A stretch of 64,000 bases of DNA, taken from assembly GCA_022842595.1 (NCBI GenBank), contig JALHPF010000031.1, positions 1 through 64,000 of the forward strand. Reading direction: 5' to 3'. Shown piece after piece: positions 26,426 to 35,434 of the stretch (position 1 is the stretch's first letter; the number at the start of each line of letters is the position of its first letter). A program made the position numbers and the translations under genes. The notes under the pieces are model-generated. The model did not search any database and was not told the origin of the DNA. It saw only the letters and a program-made list of their open reading frames with translations. This DNA comes from Rubrivivax sp. (GTDB taxonomy: Bacteria; Pseudomonadota; Gammaproteobacteria; Burkholderiales; Burkholderiaceae_C).

Positions 26426-27069
26426 TGGAAGACAACGAAGCCGCGCTCGACGCTGGCACGCCCGTCTGGGCCGTGTTCGGCGACCTGATGGCCGGTCTGC
26501 TGGGCGCCTTCGTGCTGATGCTGGTGCTGGTGCTGGGCGTGCAACTGGAACTCGTCAGCACCCTGGCCAGCGAAGTGCAGAAACGCCAGGCCGAAGAGCA
26601 TCGCCGGCTGGCGCTGGAACGAGCGCTGGCCGTGCCGCTGGCCACCGGCCGCGTGAGCTTGAACAACGGGCGCATCGGCATCAGCGGCAGCGTGCTCTTC
26701 GCGTTGAACTCCGACCAGCTGCAGCCCGATGGCCGGCAGTTGCTGAAGAGCCTGGCCGCGCCGCTGGCCGCCTACCTGGGTACCCGTGGCGAACTGCTGA
26801 TGGTCAGCGGCTTCACCGACGACCGGCCCCTGCGCGACAGCAACACCCGGTTCGCCGACAACCTGGAGCTGTCGGCCCAGCGCGCGCTGACGGTGACACG
26901 CGCGCTCATCGAAGAGGGGGTACCGGCCTCGTCGCTGTTTGCCGCCGCCTTCGGGCCCGAGCAGCCCGTGGCCTCCAATGCCGACGCCGAAGGCCGATCG
27001 CGCAATCGGCGCGTGGAGATGGCTCCTGTTCCCCGGCCTGTCGATGGCAGCCCCTCGATGGGCCGCTGA
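26425..27069 (+). CDS. MotB-like OmpA-domain protein
   Basis: A 214-residue protein with one N-terminal membrane helix (about 14-40) that contains Asp20 in VFGDLMAGLLGAFV. This is the position and context of the proton-binding Asp of MotB (the ADLM pattern). A short linker leads to an OmpA/MotB peptidoglycan-binding domain (about 85-200) with VSGFTDDRPLRDSN, NLELSAQRALTVTRAL and RSRNRRVEM, so it should anchor in the cell wall. It overlaps the stator gene by one base, and the DUF2894 gene begins 1 bp after its stop. With the upstream gene it would make an A5B2-type ion-driven unit. What it moves is not known. Confidence 0.88.
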   Translation: MEDNEAALDAGTPVWAVFGDLMAGLLGAFVLMLVLVLGVQLELVSTLASEVQKRQAEEHRRLALERALAVPLATGRVSLNNGRIGISGSVLFALNSDQLQPDGRQLLKSLAAPLAAYLGTRGELLMVSGFTDDRPLRDSNTRFADNLELSAQRALTVTRALIEEGVPASSLFAAAFGPEQPVASNADAEGRSRNRRVEMAPVPRPVDGSPSMGR

Positions 27070-27070
27070 G

Positions 27071-27733
27071 ATGGCCGCCCGGCAGGCAGTCGAACCGGCC
27101 GCTGGCCAGGCGCTGCCGTCATCGCAGTTCGACCCGCTGCGCCTGCACTATCTGCAGGCCCTGGCCCGCCGCGCCGCGCTGCTGGCCGAAGGCCCGGCGC
27201 GCACGCTGCTGCAGCAGCGGCTGGCCGCGGCCGAAGCTGCCTACGCGCAGGATTTCGAGGCCGCACGCGCCGAAGCGGCTGCCGCATTGGCCCGGTTGCA
27301 GGCCCGCTTCCCGCAGGCTGCCGAGGCCTTGCACCGGCATTGGGAGTGCGGCGATTTCGGCGCCATGCGGCGTTTGGGCGAAGCGCTGGCCGCGCCGGCC
27401 GCGCAAACCTTGTTGGCCGAGCTGGTGCGCCACATCAACCGCCAGCCAGCAGGCGCGACCCCGGCTACCGCGCCGCCAGAACTGAAGGCGGTGCGCCAGG
27501 CACGCAGCACGTGGACGCGGCTGCGTGTGGACCGGCAGCTGGCCAGCTCGCTGGCGAAACTGCCCGACAACCCGGGCCCGCTGAATTCGCACCGGCTGGT
27601 GCTGCGCTGCCTGCAGCGGCTGCAGGCCATTGCGCCGCACTACCTGCCGCAGCTGCTGTCGCAGCTGGACACCCTGGTCTGGCTCGAACAGGCCAGCGCC
27701 CCGCCAGCCCGCGAAGGCCGGCCCAGGCGCTGA
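27071..27733 (+). CDS. DUF2894-family protein
   Basis: A 220-residue soluble protein. The N-terminal half is an Ala/Arg-rich helical region (DPLRLHYLQALARRAALL). The C-terminal half has the DUF2894 hallmarks LKAVRQARSTWTRLRVDRQL, NPGPLNSHRLVLRCL and LSQLDTLVWLEQ. Function is unknown. The ATG at 27071 is 1 bp after the OmpA-domain stop, so it is the fourth and last gene of this operon. It probably acts in the cytoplasm with the stator tail or with the DUF3348 protein, an inference from co-occurrence only. It converges on a small gene 52 bp away. Confidence 0.85.
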   Translation: MAARQAVEPAAGQALPSSQFDPLRLHYLQALARRAALLAEGPARTLLQQRLAAAEAAYAQDFEAARAEAAAALARLQARFPQAAEALHRHWECGDFGAMRRLGEALAAPAAQTLLAELVRHINRQPAGATPATAPPELKAVRQARSTWTRLRVDRQLASSLAKLPDNPGPLNSHRLVLRCLQRLQAIAPHYLPQLLSQLDTLVWLEQASAPPAREGRPRR

Positions 27734-27785
27734 CCTTGGGCCGAGCCTGCGCCGGCGTCCCGACGACGCCCGCGCGGCCGGCACT

Positions 27786-28025
27786 TCAGCAGCGCCCGGA
27801 ACGCCGGCTGCGCGGCTGCAGCTTGTCGAGTTCGGCGATCTGCTGCTTCAGCAGCACCAGCAAGGAGCGCGCGTGTTCGACCGGAAACCGCAGGCTGGTC
27901 GTCGTGGCGGCCTCGTCGTCGCGCGCCGAACGAGGCAGCACCAGGGCATCGATGCCGATCTCGATCAGGCCGCGGTCGTGCCGCAGCGACTTCAGGCGCT
28001 GCACTTCGATGTCGTAGGTCTTCAA
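27786..28025 (-). CDS. Small conserved-looking protein, unknown function
   Basis: A 79-residue protein (MKTYDIEVQRLKSLRHDRGL..., FPVEHARSLLVLLKQQIAEL near residues 48-67) with no signal or membrane segment. It reads as a compact alpha/beta domain with a basic tail. I do not recognise a named family. It starts with TTG at 28025, 7 bases after a GGAG, the only plausible start. It lies 11 bp downstream of the efflux outer-membrane gene on the same strand, so it may be the last cistron of that operon. A link to efflux is not otherwise indicated. Confidence 0.6.
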   Translation of the reverse strand: MKTYDIEVQRLKSLRHDRGLIEIGIDALVLPRSARDDEAATTTSLRFPVEHARSLLVLLKQQIAELDKLQPRSRRSGRC

Positions 28026-28036
28026 GCGTTTTCTCC

Positions 28037-29437
28037 TCAGGCCGGTGGCATTGTTGTCCAGCGCCCGCCCAAGGCCCGCAGCAGGTTCACGCGGTTGGCC
28101 TGCTCGGTCTGGCGCAGCGACACCAGGCCCTGCTGCGCTGCGGTCAGTTGGCGCTGCGCGTCCAGCACCTCGAGCTGGCTGGCGCCTCCCAGCCGGTAGC
28201 TCTGTTCGGCCAGCGACAGGCTGCGCTCGGCCGCCCGCACCTGGGACTGCTGCGCGTCCAGTCGTTCGGCCAGGCTGTCGCGCACGGCCAGCGCGTCGGC
28301 GACCTCACGAAACGCCGCCTGCAGCGCCGATTCATAGACCGCCAGGGCCTCGCGCTGCGTGGCCTGGTTGGCGTCGACCTGGGCCCGGCGGGCGCCGGCG
28401 TCGAAGATCGGCAGGTCCAAAGTCGGTACCACGCTGAACACGCCGCTGCCAGCACGGAACAGGCCATCCAGATCCGGGCTGCGCGTGCCGGCACTCGCGG
28501 TCAGCGTCAGCCGCGGAAACCGCGCCGCGCGGGCAGCGCCCACGTCGTAGGCCGACGCCTGCAGCCGCTGTTCGGCGGCGCGCAGGTCGGGCCGCTGCAG
28601 CAGCACGGTGGCAGGCAGATCGCCCGGAATCTGCGGCAGCGCCGTGGCATCGCCACCCTGGCTGGTCGGCAGCAGCCTGTCCGCCAGTGGCTGCCCGGCC
28701 AGTTCTTCCAGCACCAGCCGCGCCTGCACCACCGCCGCTGCAGCGCGCACCGCCTCACCGCGCGCGGCCTCGAACGCCGTCTGCGCGCGAGCGCGTTGCA
28801 GGCCCGATGCCGCGCCCAGTTCGTATTGACGCTCGGTCAGCCCGAGCGTGCGCTGCTGGCTGTCGCGCAGGCTTGCGGCCAGGCGCAGGCGTTCACGCTC
28901 TGCCGCCAGGCTGAGCCAGGCGTCGGCGACGCCGGCCACCAGCGCCAGGCGGGCCCCCTGCTGGGTTTCCTGCTGGGCCAGGAATCGCGCCAGCGCGGCG
29001 CCTTCGAGGCTGCCGACCCGATCGAACAGGTCGATCTCCCAGGACGCGAGCCCCAGCGACACGCTGTAACTATTGGCCGTGACCCCGCCCGTGCGCTGGC
29101 GGCTGGCCGAGGTGCTGGCCCGGACCTCGGGCAGGCGGTCCGCCTGGCTGATGCCGTACAGGGCGCGGGTGCGCTCCACCACCGCCATGCCCGCGCGCAG
29201 GCTGCGGTTTTCGGCCAGGGCCAGGCCGACGACGCTGCGCAACCGCTCGTCGGCGAAGAAGCCGTCCCATTCGCTGGCCGCGCCCGCCGTGGCGAGGGCC
29301 GGCTCGACGGCGCCCACGCGGAAGCCGTCGCGCAGGCTCACGTTCGGCGTGCCCGCGGGCGGTACCAGACTGCCGCAGCCCGCCAGCAGCGAGACCGCCA
29401 GCAGCACTGTCAGAACCGGGATCGGACGGCGCCTCAT
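28037..29437 (-). CDS. RND efflux outer membrane lipoprotein (NodT/OprM family)
   Basis: TolC-like outer-membrane channel of a tripartite efflux pump. The 466-residue protein has a lipoprotein signal with LLAGC at about 17-21. Two outer-membrane-efflux repeats follow, with typical stretches SWEIDLFDRVG, AWLSLAAERERLRLA, LLQRPDLRAAEQRL, VPTLDLPIFDAG and YRLGGASQLEVLDAQRQL. The start ATG overlaps the RND pump stop as ATGA. Gene order adaptor-pump-channel on one strand is the classic mexAB-oprM arrangement. The divergent BaeSR-like pair is a likely regulator. Confidence 0.93.
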   Translation of the reverse strand: MRRRPIPVLTVLLAVSLLAGCGSLVPPAGTPNVSLRDGFRVGAVEPALATAGAASEWDGFFADERLRSVVGLALAENRSLRAGMAVVERTRALYGISQADRLPEVRASTSASRQRTGGVTANSYSVSLGLASWEIDLFDRVGSLEGAALARFLAQQETQQGARLALVAGVADAWLSLAAERERLRLAASLRDSQQRTLGLTERQYELGAASGLQRARAQTAFEAARGEAVRAAAAVVQARLVLEELAGQPLADRLLPTSQGGDATALPQIPGDLPATVLLQRPDLRAAEQRLQASAYDVGAARAARFPRLTLTASAGTRSPDLDGLFRAGSGVFSVVPTLDLPIFDAGARRAQVDANQATQREALAVYESALQAAFREVADALAVRDSLAERLDAQQSQVRAAERSLSLAEQSYRLGGASQLEVLDAQRQLTAAQQGLVSLRQTEQANRVNLLRALGGRWTTMPPA

Positions 29438-32400
29438 GCCTGCACCTCGGGCTTGGCTGCCACCATCGCGGTGCTGCCATCGCCGCGCGCTTTGCGTCGC
29501 CCCAGCAGCGACTTCACCCACAGGTAGAACAAGGGCACGAAGAGGATGCCCAGCACGGTGGCGCTGATCATGCCGCCCAGCACGCCGAAGCCGATCGCCC
29601 GCTGCGAACCCGAGCCGGCGCCAGTGGCCAGGGCCAGCGGCAGCACACCCATGCCGAAGGCCAGCGAGGTCATCAGGATCGGCCGCAGCCGCTGGCGGCA
29701 GGCCTTCAGCGTGGCCTCGAACAGGCCCATGCCTTCGTTGCGCAGGGTCTCGGCAAATTCGACGATGAGGATCGCGTTCTTCGCGCTCAGCCCCACGGTG
29801 GTGAGCAGGCCCACCTGGAAGAAGACGTCGTTGTTCTGCCCGCCCAGGTGGCTGGCCACCAGCGCGCCCAGAATGCCCAGCGGAACCACCAGCATCACGC
29901 TGAACGGCACCGACCAGCTTTCGTACAAGGCCGCCAGGCACAGGAAGATGAACAGCACCGACACCGCATACAGCAGCGGCGCCTGGTCGCCCGACAGCCT
30001 TTCCTGGTAGCTGCGGCCGGCCCATTCGTAGCCGATGCCGGCCGGCATCTCGCGCAGTACCTCCTCCATCGCCTTCATCGCCGCGCCCGAGCTCACGCCC
30101 GGCGGCACGTCGGCCTGGATCTCGTAGGCCGGGCTGCCGTTGTAGCGCACCAGCTGGCGTGGCGCAGTCGACCAGCTGCTGGTGGCAAAGGCGGCCATCG
30201 ACACCATCTGCCCGCTGCTGTTGCGCACGTACCAGTCACCCAGGTTGTCGGGGCTGGCGCGATAGGCGCCTTCGCCCTGCACCAGCACGCGCTTCACACG
30301 GCCGCGGTCGATGAAGTCGTTGACGTAGCTGCTGCCCAGCGCGATGGACAGCGTGTCGTTGATGACGCTCGGCTGCACCCCCAGCACGCCGGCCTTCTGG
30401 TCGTCGATGGTGATCTTCAGCTGCGGCGTCTCGGCCAAACTCTGGGTGCGGGTTCGTGCCAGCTCCGGGTGCTGGTTGCCCAGGGTGATGAGCTGCTCAC
30501 GGGCCGCGATCAACGCCGGCTGGCCGAGGCCGCCCAGGTCCTGCAGGAAAAGCTGGATGCCGGCACTGCCGCCCAGGCCGCGCACCGTGGGCGGCTGCAC
30601 GACGAAGACCTGCGCGTCGCGCACGCGCCGCCCGAGTTCGCGGCTGAAGCGTTCGGCCAGGGCGCCGGCGCCCTGCTTATTGCCCAGGCGTTCGGACCAG
30701 TCGGTGAGCCTGATGAAACCCTGGCCCGAGCCCTGGTCGCCACCGGCGCCGCGCACGACGTTGTAGTACAGCACCTCGGGCTGGTCGGCCAGGTAGGCCT
30801 CGACCTGTTCGGCCACCGCTTCCATGCGTTCGGCCGTGGCGCCCGGCGACATGCGCACCTGCAGCTGCAGGCCGCCCTGGTCTTCGTCGGGCAGGAACGA
30901 GGTGGGCAGGCTGGTGTAAAGCCAGGCCGTAGCACCCACGAGCAGCAGGAACACGAAGACGCTGCGCAACATGCGCTTGCCCAGCCAGGTGACACCGCCG
31001 ACATAACGTTCGGTGAAGCGGTCGAAGCCGCGGTTGAAGCCGCCGAAGAACCAGTCCAGCTGCCTGCCAAAAGGCCCGCCATGGCTGCTGTGTTCACCCA
31101 GCTTCACGGGCTTGAGCAAGGTGGCGCACAGCGCCGGCGAAAGCGTCATGGCGACGAATACCGACAGCACCATCGCACTCACCACGGTGATGCTGAACTG
31201 GCGGTAGATCACGCCCGTGGACCCGCCGAAGAAGGCCATCGGAATGAACACCGCGCTCAGCACCACGGCGATGCCGACCAGCGCGCCGCTGATTTCCTTC
31301 ATGCTCTTCTGCGTGGCCTCGCGCGGCGGCAGGCCCTCTTCACGCATCAGCCGTTCGACGTTTTCCACCACCACGATGGCGTCGTCGACCAGCAGGCCGA
31401 TGGCCAGCACCAGGCCGAACATCGTCAGCGTGTTGATCGAGAAGCCTGCCACCGCCAGCACCCCCATCGTGCCCAGCATCACCACCGGCACCGCAATCGC
31501 CGGGATGAGCGTGGCCCGCAGGTTCTGCATGAACAGGTACATGATGACCACGACCAGCACCATCGCCTCGATCAGCGTCTTCACCACGCCTTCGATCGAC
31601 ACGCGCACGAAGGGCGTGGTGTCGTAGGTGATCGTGGCCCTGTAGCCAGGCGGGAAGAAGGGCTCCAGTTCCTTCAGCTTGGCCTTGATGGCATCGCCCG
31701 TGGTCAGCGCGTTGGCGCCGCTGGCCGGGAAGATGGCCAGGCCCGCGGCATTGCGGCCGCTGCTGCGCACGTTGGTGGTGTAGCTGTCGCGGCCGAGTTC
31801 GACGCGGGCCACGTCGCCCAGGCGCAGCGCCGAGCCGTCGGGCTGCACCCTCAGCACGACCTTGCGGAACTGCTCGGCCGTGGTCAGCTTGGAACGCGCG
31901 GTGATGATGGCCGACAGCCGCTGGCCCTCGGGCGCCGGCTGTGCGCCGATCTGCCCGGCCGAGACCTCGGCGTTCTGCTGCTGCAGCGCGGTGCGGATGT
32001 CGCCGGGCACCAGGTTGTAGCGCTGCAGCCGGGCCGGGTCGAGCCAGATGCGCATGGCATAGCCCGAGCCGAAGACGTTGACGTCGCCCACGCCTTCGAC
32101 GCGGCTGATGATGTCCACCAGCGTGCTGTTCAGGTAGTCGCCCAGGTCGCTGGAACTGACGTTGGGGTCGTCGCTGGTGAGCATGGCCACCATCAGGAAT
32201 TCGGTGCCGGCCTTGGTCACACGCACGCCCTGGGCCTGCACCGCCTGCGGCAGCCGGCTGATGATGGACTGCACCTTGTTCTGCACCTGCACCTGCGCGG
32301 TGTCGGGGTTGGTGCCGGCCTCGAAGGTGAGCTGGGTGCTGGCGCTGCCGGAAGCACTGCTGCTGCTCTCGATCGACAGCAGGCCGTCGATGCCCTTCAG

Positions 32401-32604
32401 GCTTTGTTCGACGATCTGCGTTACCGAATCCTCGATGGTCTGCGCCGAGGCGCCCGGGTAGCTGGTGTTGATGCCCACGCGTGTGGGCGCGATGTCGGGG
32501 TAGCGCTCCAGCGGCAGCAGCAGCGTGGCGGCGCCACCGGCGAGCATGATGACGATGGCAAGCACCCACGCGAAAATCGGGCGGTTGATGAAGAACGAGG
32601 CCAT
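29434..32604 (-). CDS. RND multidrug efflux pump, HAE1 (AcrB/MexB) family
   Basis: Inner-membrane proton-driven drug exporter of 1056 residues. The N-terminus MASFFINRPIFAWVLAI is family-typical. The TM4 motif GLLVDDAIVVVENVER carries the paired Asp of the proton relay, and TM10 has a Lys-containing SAKNAILIVEFAE. Porter-domain sequence and the GGSTGVIYRQFSIT and LSPALCATLL stretches follow the AcrB pattern, so it should be active. It is coupled to the channel gene downstream (4-base overlap) and lies 22 bp after the adaptor. The family exports diverse hydrophobic compounds; the substrate here is unknown. Confidence 0.95.
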   Translation of the reverse strand: MASFFINRPIFAWVLAIVIMLAGGAATLLLPLERYPDIAPTRVGINTSYPGASAQTIEDSVTQIVEQSLKGIDGLLSIESSSSASGSASTQLTFEAGTNPDTAQVQVQNKVQSIISRLPQAVQAQGVRVTKAGTEFLMVAMLTSDDPNVSSSDLGDYLNSTLVDIISRVEGVGDVNVFGSGYAMRIWLDPARLQRYNLVPGDIRTALQQQNAEVSAGQIGAQPAPEGQRLSAIITARSKLTTAEQFRKVVLRVQPDGSALRLGDVARVELGRDSYTTNVRSSGRNAAGLAIFPASGANALTTGDAIKAKLKELEPFFPPGYRATITYDTTPFVRVSIEGVVKTLIEAMVLVVVIMYLFMQNLRATLIPAIAVPVVMLGTMGVLAVAGFSINTLTMFGLVLAIGLLVDDAIVVVENVERLMREEGLPPREATQKSMKEISGALVGIAVVLSAVFIPMAFFGGSTGVIYRQFSITVVSAMVLSVFVAMTLSPALCATLLKPVKLGEHSSHGGPFGRQLDWFFGGFNRGFDRFTERYVGGVTWLGKRMLRSVFVFLLLVGATAWLYTSLPTSFLPDEDQGGLQLQVRMSPGATAERMEAVAEQVEAYLADQPEVLYYNVVRGAGGDQGSGQGFIRLTDWSERLGNKQGAGALAERFSRELGRRVRDAQVFVVQPPTVRGLGGSAGIQLFLQDLGGLGQPALIAAREQLITLGNQHPELARTRTQSLAETPQLKITIDDQKAGVLGVQPSVINDTLSIALGSSYVNDFIDRGRVKRVLVQGEGAYRASPDNLGDWYVRNSSGQMVSMAAFATSSWSTAPRQLVRYNGSPAYEIQADVPPGVSSGAAMKAMEEVLREMPAGIGYEWAGRSYQERLSGDQAPLLYAVSVLFIFLCLAALYESWSVPFSVMLVVPLGILGALVASHLGGQNNDVFFQVGLLTTVGLSAKNAILIVEFAETLRNEGMGLFEATLKACRQRLRPILMTSLAFGMGVLPLALATGAGSGSQRAIGFGVLGGMISATVLGILFVPLFYLWVKSLLGRRKARGDGSTAMVAAKPEVQA

Positions 32605-32626
32605 GGTGTGGGCTTCTCCGCAGCTG

Positions 32627-33868
32627 TCAGCGTGCAGCTGCGGCAGCAGCCGCGGAGCCGCCAGCTGTGGGAACCGGCGAAGACGCGGCGGAACCGCCGG
32701 CGGCTGGCTTCGAACCCGCGGCGACGGGTGTCACCACCGCGTCGGGGCGCACACGCTGCAGGCCTTCGACGATGAGCCTGTCGCCCGCCTTCAGGCCGCC
32801 CGTCACGAGCCACTGGTTGCCCACCGCCCGCGACAGCGTCAGCCGCCGGCGTTCGACCTTGTTGCCCTCACCCACCACCAACGCGGTGGCGTCGCCCGTG
32901 GCCGTGCGGCTGACGCCCTGCTGCGGCACCAGCAGCACGCCGCGGTCGACACCCGCTTCCAGGCGCGCCTGCACCACCATGCCCGGCAGCAGGCTGCCCT
33001 GCGGGTTGGGCACGACGGCGCGCAGCGTGACCGTGCCCGTGCCGCTGTCGACGGTGACACCGCTGAACTGCAGCGTCGCCAGCTGCGGGTGCACCGAGCC
33101 GTCTTCCAGCACCAGCTGCACCTGGCGGCTGGCCGTCTGGCCGGCCAGCTGGCGGCGCAGCGCCAGCAGTTCGGCACTGCTCTGCACGATGTCCACATGC
33201 ATCGGGTCGAGCTGCTGGATGGTTGTCAGCGCGGCCGTCTGGTTGGCGGTGACGAGCGCGCCGGGGGTGACGGTGGAAACCTCGATGCGGCCACTGATCG
33301 GCGCTGCGATGCGCGCCCGCTGCAGCTGCACCTGCGCGGCGTCGAGTGCGGCTCGAGCCACGGCCACGTCAGCCTCGGCCTGGCGCGCCGCGGCGGCACT
33401 GTCTTCGGCCAGCTCGCGGCTCAGCGCGTCGGCGGCCAGCAATGCGGCGTCGCGCGTGGCCTTCACCTTGGCGGCAGCCAGCTGGGCCTGCGCCTTCTGC
33501 AGCGCGGCAGCGTTGCGGGCGCGCTCGGCTTCCAGGGCGGCGGGGTCGATCTGGTACAGCGGCTGCCCGGCGTTCACGCGGCTGCCTTCGGTGAACAGCC
33601 GCTTCAGGATGAGGCCACCCACCTGCGGGCGGATCTCCGCCACCTGGCTGGCGCTCAGGCGGCCCGGCAGTTCGAGCCGCAGCGGGGCGTCCTGGGCAGT
33701 GACCGTGTAGACGCCTACTTCCACCGGTGCCCGCGCGGCCGGGGGGGCCGCGGGCTTGTCCTGGCAAGCGGCCAGCAGTGCGGCCAGCAGCAGTGCCGTC
33801 ACGGGCGCCAAAGCGATGCGGACGGGGGTACGGAGGTGGCTACGAAAGGGGTTGCTTGGGGTTTTCAC
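32627..33868 (-). CDS. RND efflux periplasmic adaptor (MexA/AcrA family)
   Basis: Membrane-fusion protein linking pump and outer-membrane channel. The protein of about 413 residues has a lipoprotein signal with LLAAC (about 30-34), the split lipoyl domain (EVGVYTVTAQ, RPQVGGLILKRLFTEGSRVNAGQPLYQID), an alpha-helical hairpin rich in Ala/Gln, a beta-barrel and a membrane-proximal domain (ALVVGEGNKVERRRL). The tail is Ala/Ser-rich. The start is a GTG at 33868 chosen to place the signal peptide; no strong ribosome-binding site is visible, so the start is uncertain. It is the first gene of the pump operon, divergent from the BaeS-like sensor with about 165 bp between. Confidence 0.92.
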   Translation of the reverse strand: MKTPSNPFRSHLRTPVRIALAPVTALLLAALLAACQDKPAAPPAARAPVEVGVYTVTAQDAPLRLELPGRLSASQVAEIRPQVGGLILKRLFTEGSRVNAGQPLYQIDPAALEAERARNAAALQKAQAQLAAAKVKATRDAALLAADALSRELAEDSAAAARQAEADVAVARAALDAAQVQLQRARIAAPISGRIEVSTVTPGALVTANQTAALTTIQQLDPMHVDIVQSSAELLALRRQLAGQTASRQVQLVLEDGSVHPQLATLQFSGVTVDSGTGTVTLRAVVPNPQGSLLPGMVVQARLEAGVDRGVLLVPQQGVSRTATGDATALVVGEGNKVERRRLTLSRAVGNQWLVTGGLKAGDRLIVEGLQRVRPDAVVTPVAAGSKPAAGGSAASSPVPTAGGSAAAAAAAR

Positions 33869-34034
33869 CCGCTGCAGCTTGCCTTCACAATGTGGAGAGA
33901 CCTTGAAGGACCCGTGGCTGCGAAGGACTGCCTGGCCACCGGCGGCTGCACTCGGCCAGATCGTGTACACCCGGCGCACAACCGGTGTGAAGCCGGCGCA
34001 CAGCCCCGCCCCAGGCGCCCGACAGCCCCACCCC

Positions 34035-35432
34035 ATGAAGCTCAACCTCGCCGCCCGCTTGTTCGCCGCCGTGCTCAGCGCCGCCGTGGCCGTGGCGGTG
34101 GCCATGGGTGTGGCCGCCCATGTCAACCTGAACCGCGACTTCCTCGGCTACCTGAACGAACAGGCCGTGAACCGCCTGGATCTCGCCGTGCCCAGCGTCA
34201 CGGCCGGCTACCGCCAGCAAGGCAGCTGGGACTTCCTGCGCCAGCGGCCCGACCTCTGGTACCGCCTGCTGCGCCCTGCCCCCCAGGACGAGAGCGTGCC
34301 GCTCGTCGACCGGCCGCCGGCGCAGGCCACGCCGGCCGAGCTGACCGGCGCTTCGCGGCGATTCACGCTGTTGGGGCCGGACCGGCGCCGCATCGTCGGC
34401 TTTGCGAGCCCGGCCGAAAACGCGATCGAGCGTGCCGTGGTGGTCGACGGCCTGACGGTGGGCTGGCTGGTGCTGACGCCGTTCGAGTCCGTGAGCTCGG
34501 GCGCCGAGAAGCGCTTTGCCGACGCCCAGGCCCGCACCGGCTGGGTGGTGGGCGGCGCGGCGGTGCTGCTGGCTGCCGCGGTGGCCTTCTGGGCATCCCG
34601 CCGGCTGCTGCGGCCCGTGCGCCAGGTGGCGCAGGCCACCCACCGCCTCGCCGCGGGCGACTACGGCACGCGGGTGCCTGAACAGGCAGCCGACGACGAA
34701 GTCGGCCAGCTGGCGCGCGATTTCAACCAGCTTGCCCTGACCCTGCAGCGCAACGAGGCGATGCGCCGCGAATTCATGGCCGATGTGTCGCACGAACTGC
34801 GCACGCCGCTGGGCGTGCTGCATGGCGAGCTCGAGGCGCTGGAAGACGGTGTGCGGTCGCTCGACGCCGCAGCGCTGCGTTCGCTGAAGAGCGAGGTCGT
34901 GACCCTGCACAAGCTCGTCGACGACCTGTACCAGCTGTCGCTGGCCGACGTGGGTGCGCTGAGCTACCGCAAGGCGGAAGTCGACCTCCGCGAGATCATC
35001 GACGACACCGCTGGCGCCTTTGGCGAGAGACTGCGCAGCAGCGGTCTGGCCTTGCAGATGGACTTGCCACCCGGCCCGCTGCCGGCCTTCGGTGACGCCC
35101 GGCGACTGCGCCAGCTGTTCGCCAACCTGCTGGAAAACAGCTGCCGCTACACCCACGCCGGCGGGGCCCTCAAGCTGCAGGCGCGGCGCGAGGGCCGGCA
35201 GATGCTGATCGACCTGCACGACAGCGCCCCGGGCGTGCGCGACGAGCACCTGCCGCGCCTGTTCGACCGCTTCTTCCGCGGCGAAGCCTCGCGCAGCCGG
35301 CGCAGCGGCGGTGCAGGCCTCGGGCTGTCGATCTGCCAGCGCATCGTCGAGGCCCACGAAGGCCGGATCGAAGCGCGCCCGTCGCCGATGGGCGGGCTGT
35401 GGTTGCATGTGGCGCTACCCGCCCTTGGCTGA
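34035..35432 (+). CDS. baeS: Two-component sensor histidine kinase, BaeS-like
   Basis: Inner-membrane sensor kinase of 465 residues. TM1 is at about 7-29, a periplasmic domain at about 30-165, and TM2 at about 169-188. HAMP follows, then a HisKA domain with His253 in MADVSHELRTPLG, and a catalytic domain with NLLENSCRYT (N box), DSAPGV, FDRFFRGE and GAGLGLSICQRIVEAHEG (G boxes). Its match to BaeS is supported by the RND pump encoded divergently, as in bae-type envelope-stress systems that induce efflux. The regulator gene follows with a 2-bp gap. The signal is unknown. Confidence 0.88.
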   Translation: MKLNLAARLFAAVLSAAVAVAVAMGVAAHVNLNRDFLGYLNEQAVNRLDLAVPSVTAGYRQQGSWDFLRQRPDLWYRLLRPAPQDESVPLVDRPPAQATPAELTGASRRFTLLGPDRRRIVGFASPAENAIERAVVVDGLTVGWLVLTPFESVSSGAEKRFADAQARTGWVVGGAAVLLAAAVAFWASRRLLRPVRQVAQATHRLAAGDYGTRVPEQAADDEVGQLARDFNQLALTLQRNEAMRREFMADVSHELRTPLGVLHGELEALEDGVRSLDAAALRSLKSEVVTLHKLVDDLYQLSLADVGALSYRKAEVDLREIIDDTAGAFGERLRSSGLALQMDLPPGPLPAFGDARRLRQLFANLLENSCRYTHAGGALKLQARREGRQMLIDLHDSAPGVRDEHLPRLFDRFFRGEASRSRRSGGAGLGLSICQRIVEAHEGRIEARPSPMGGLWLHVALPALG

Positions 35433-35434
35433 GC

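Noticed and set aside
23983..27733. Naming the motor-like operon a Zorya defence system
   Set aside because: A ZorAB-like architecture is visible, but no ZorC, ZorD or ZorE-like helicase or nuclease is present, and the flanking genes are metabolic and efflux genes.
29848..32775. A 975-codon open frame on the plus strand
   Set aside because: It lies wholly opposite the RND pump gene, and its His/Gln/Arg-rich product has no domain. It is a third-position GC shadow.
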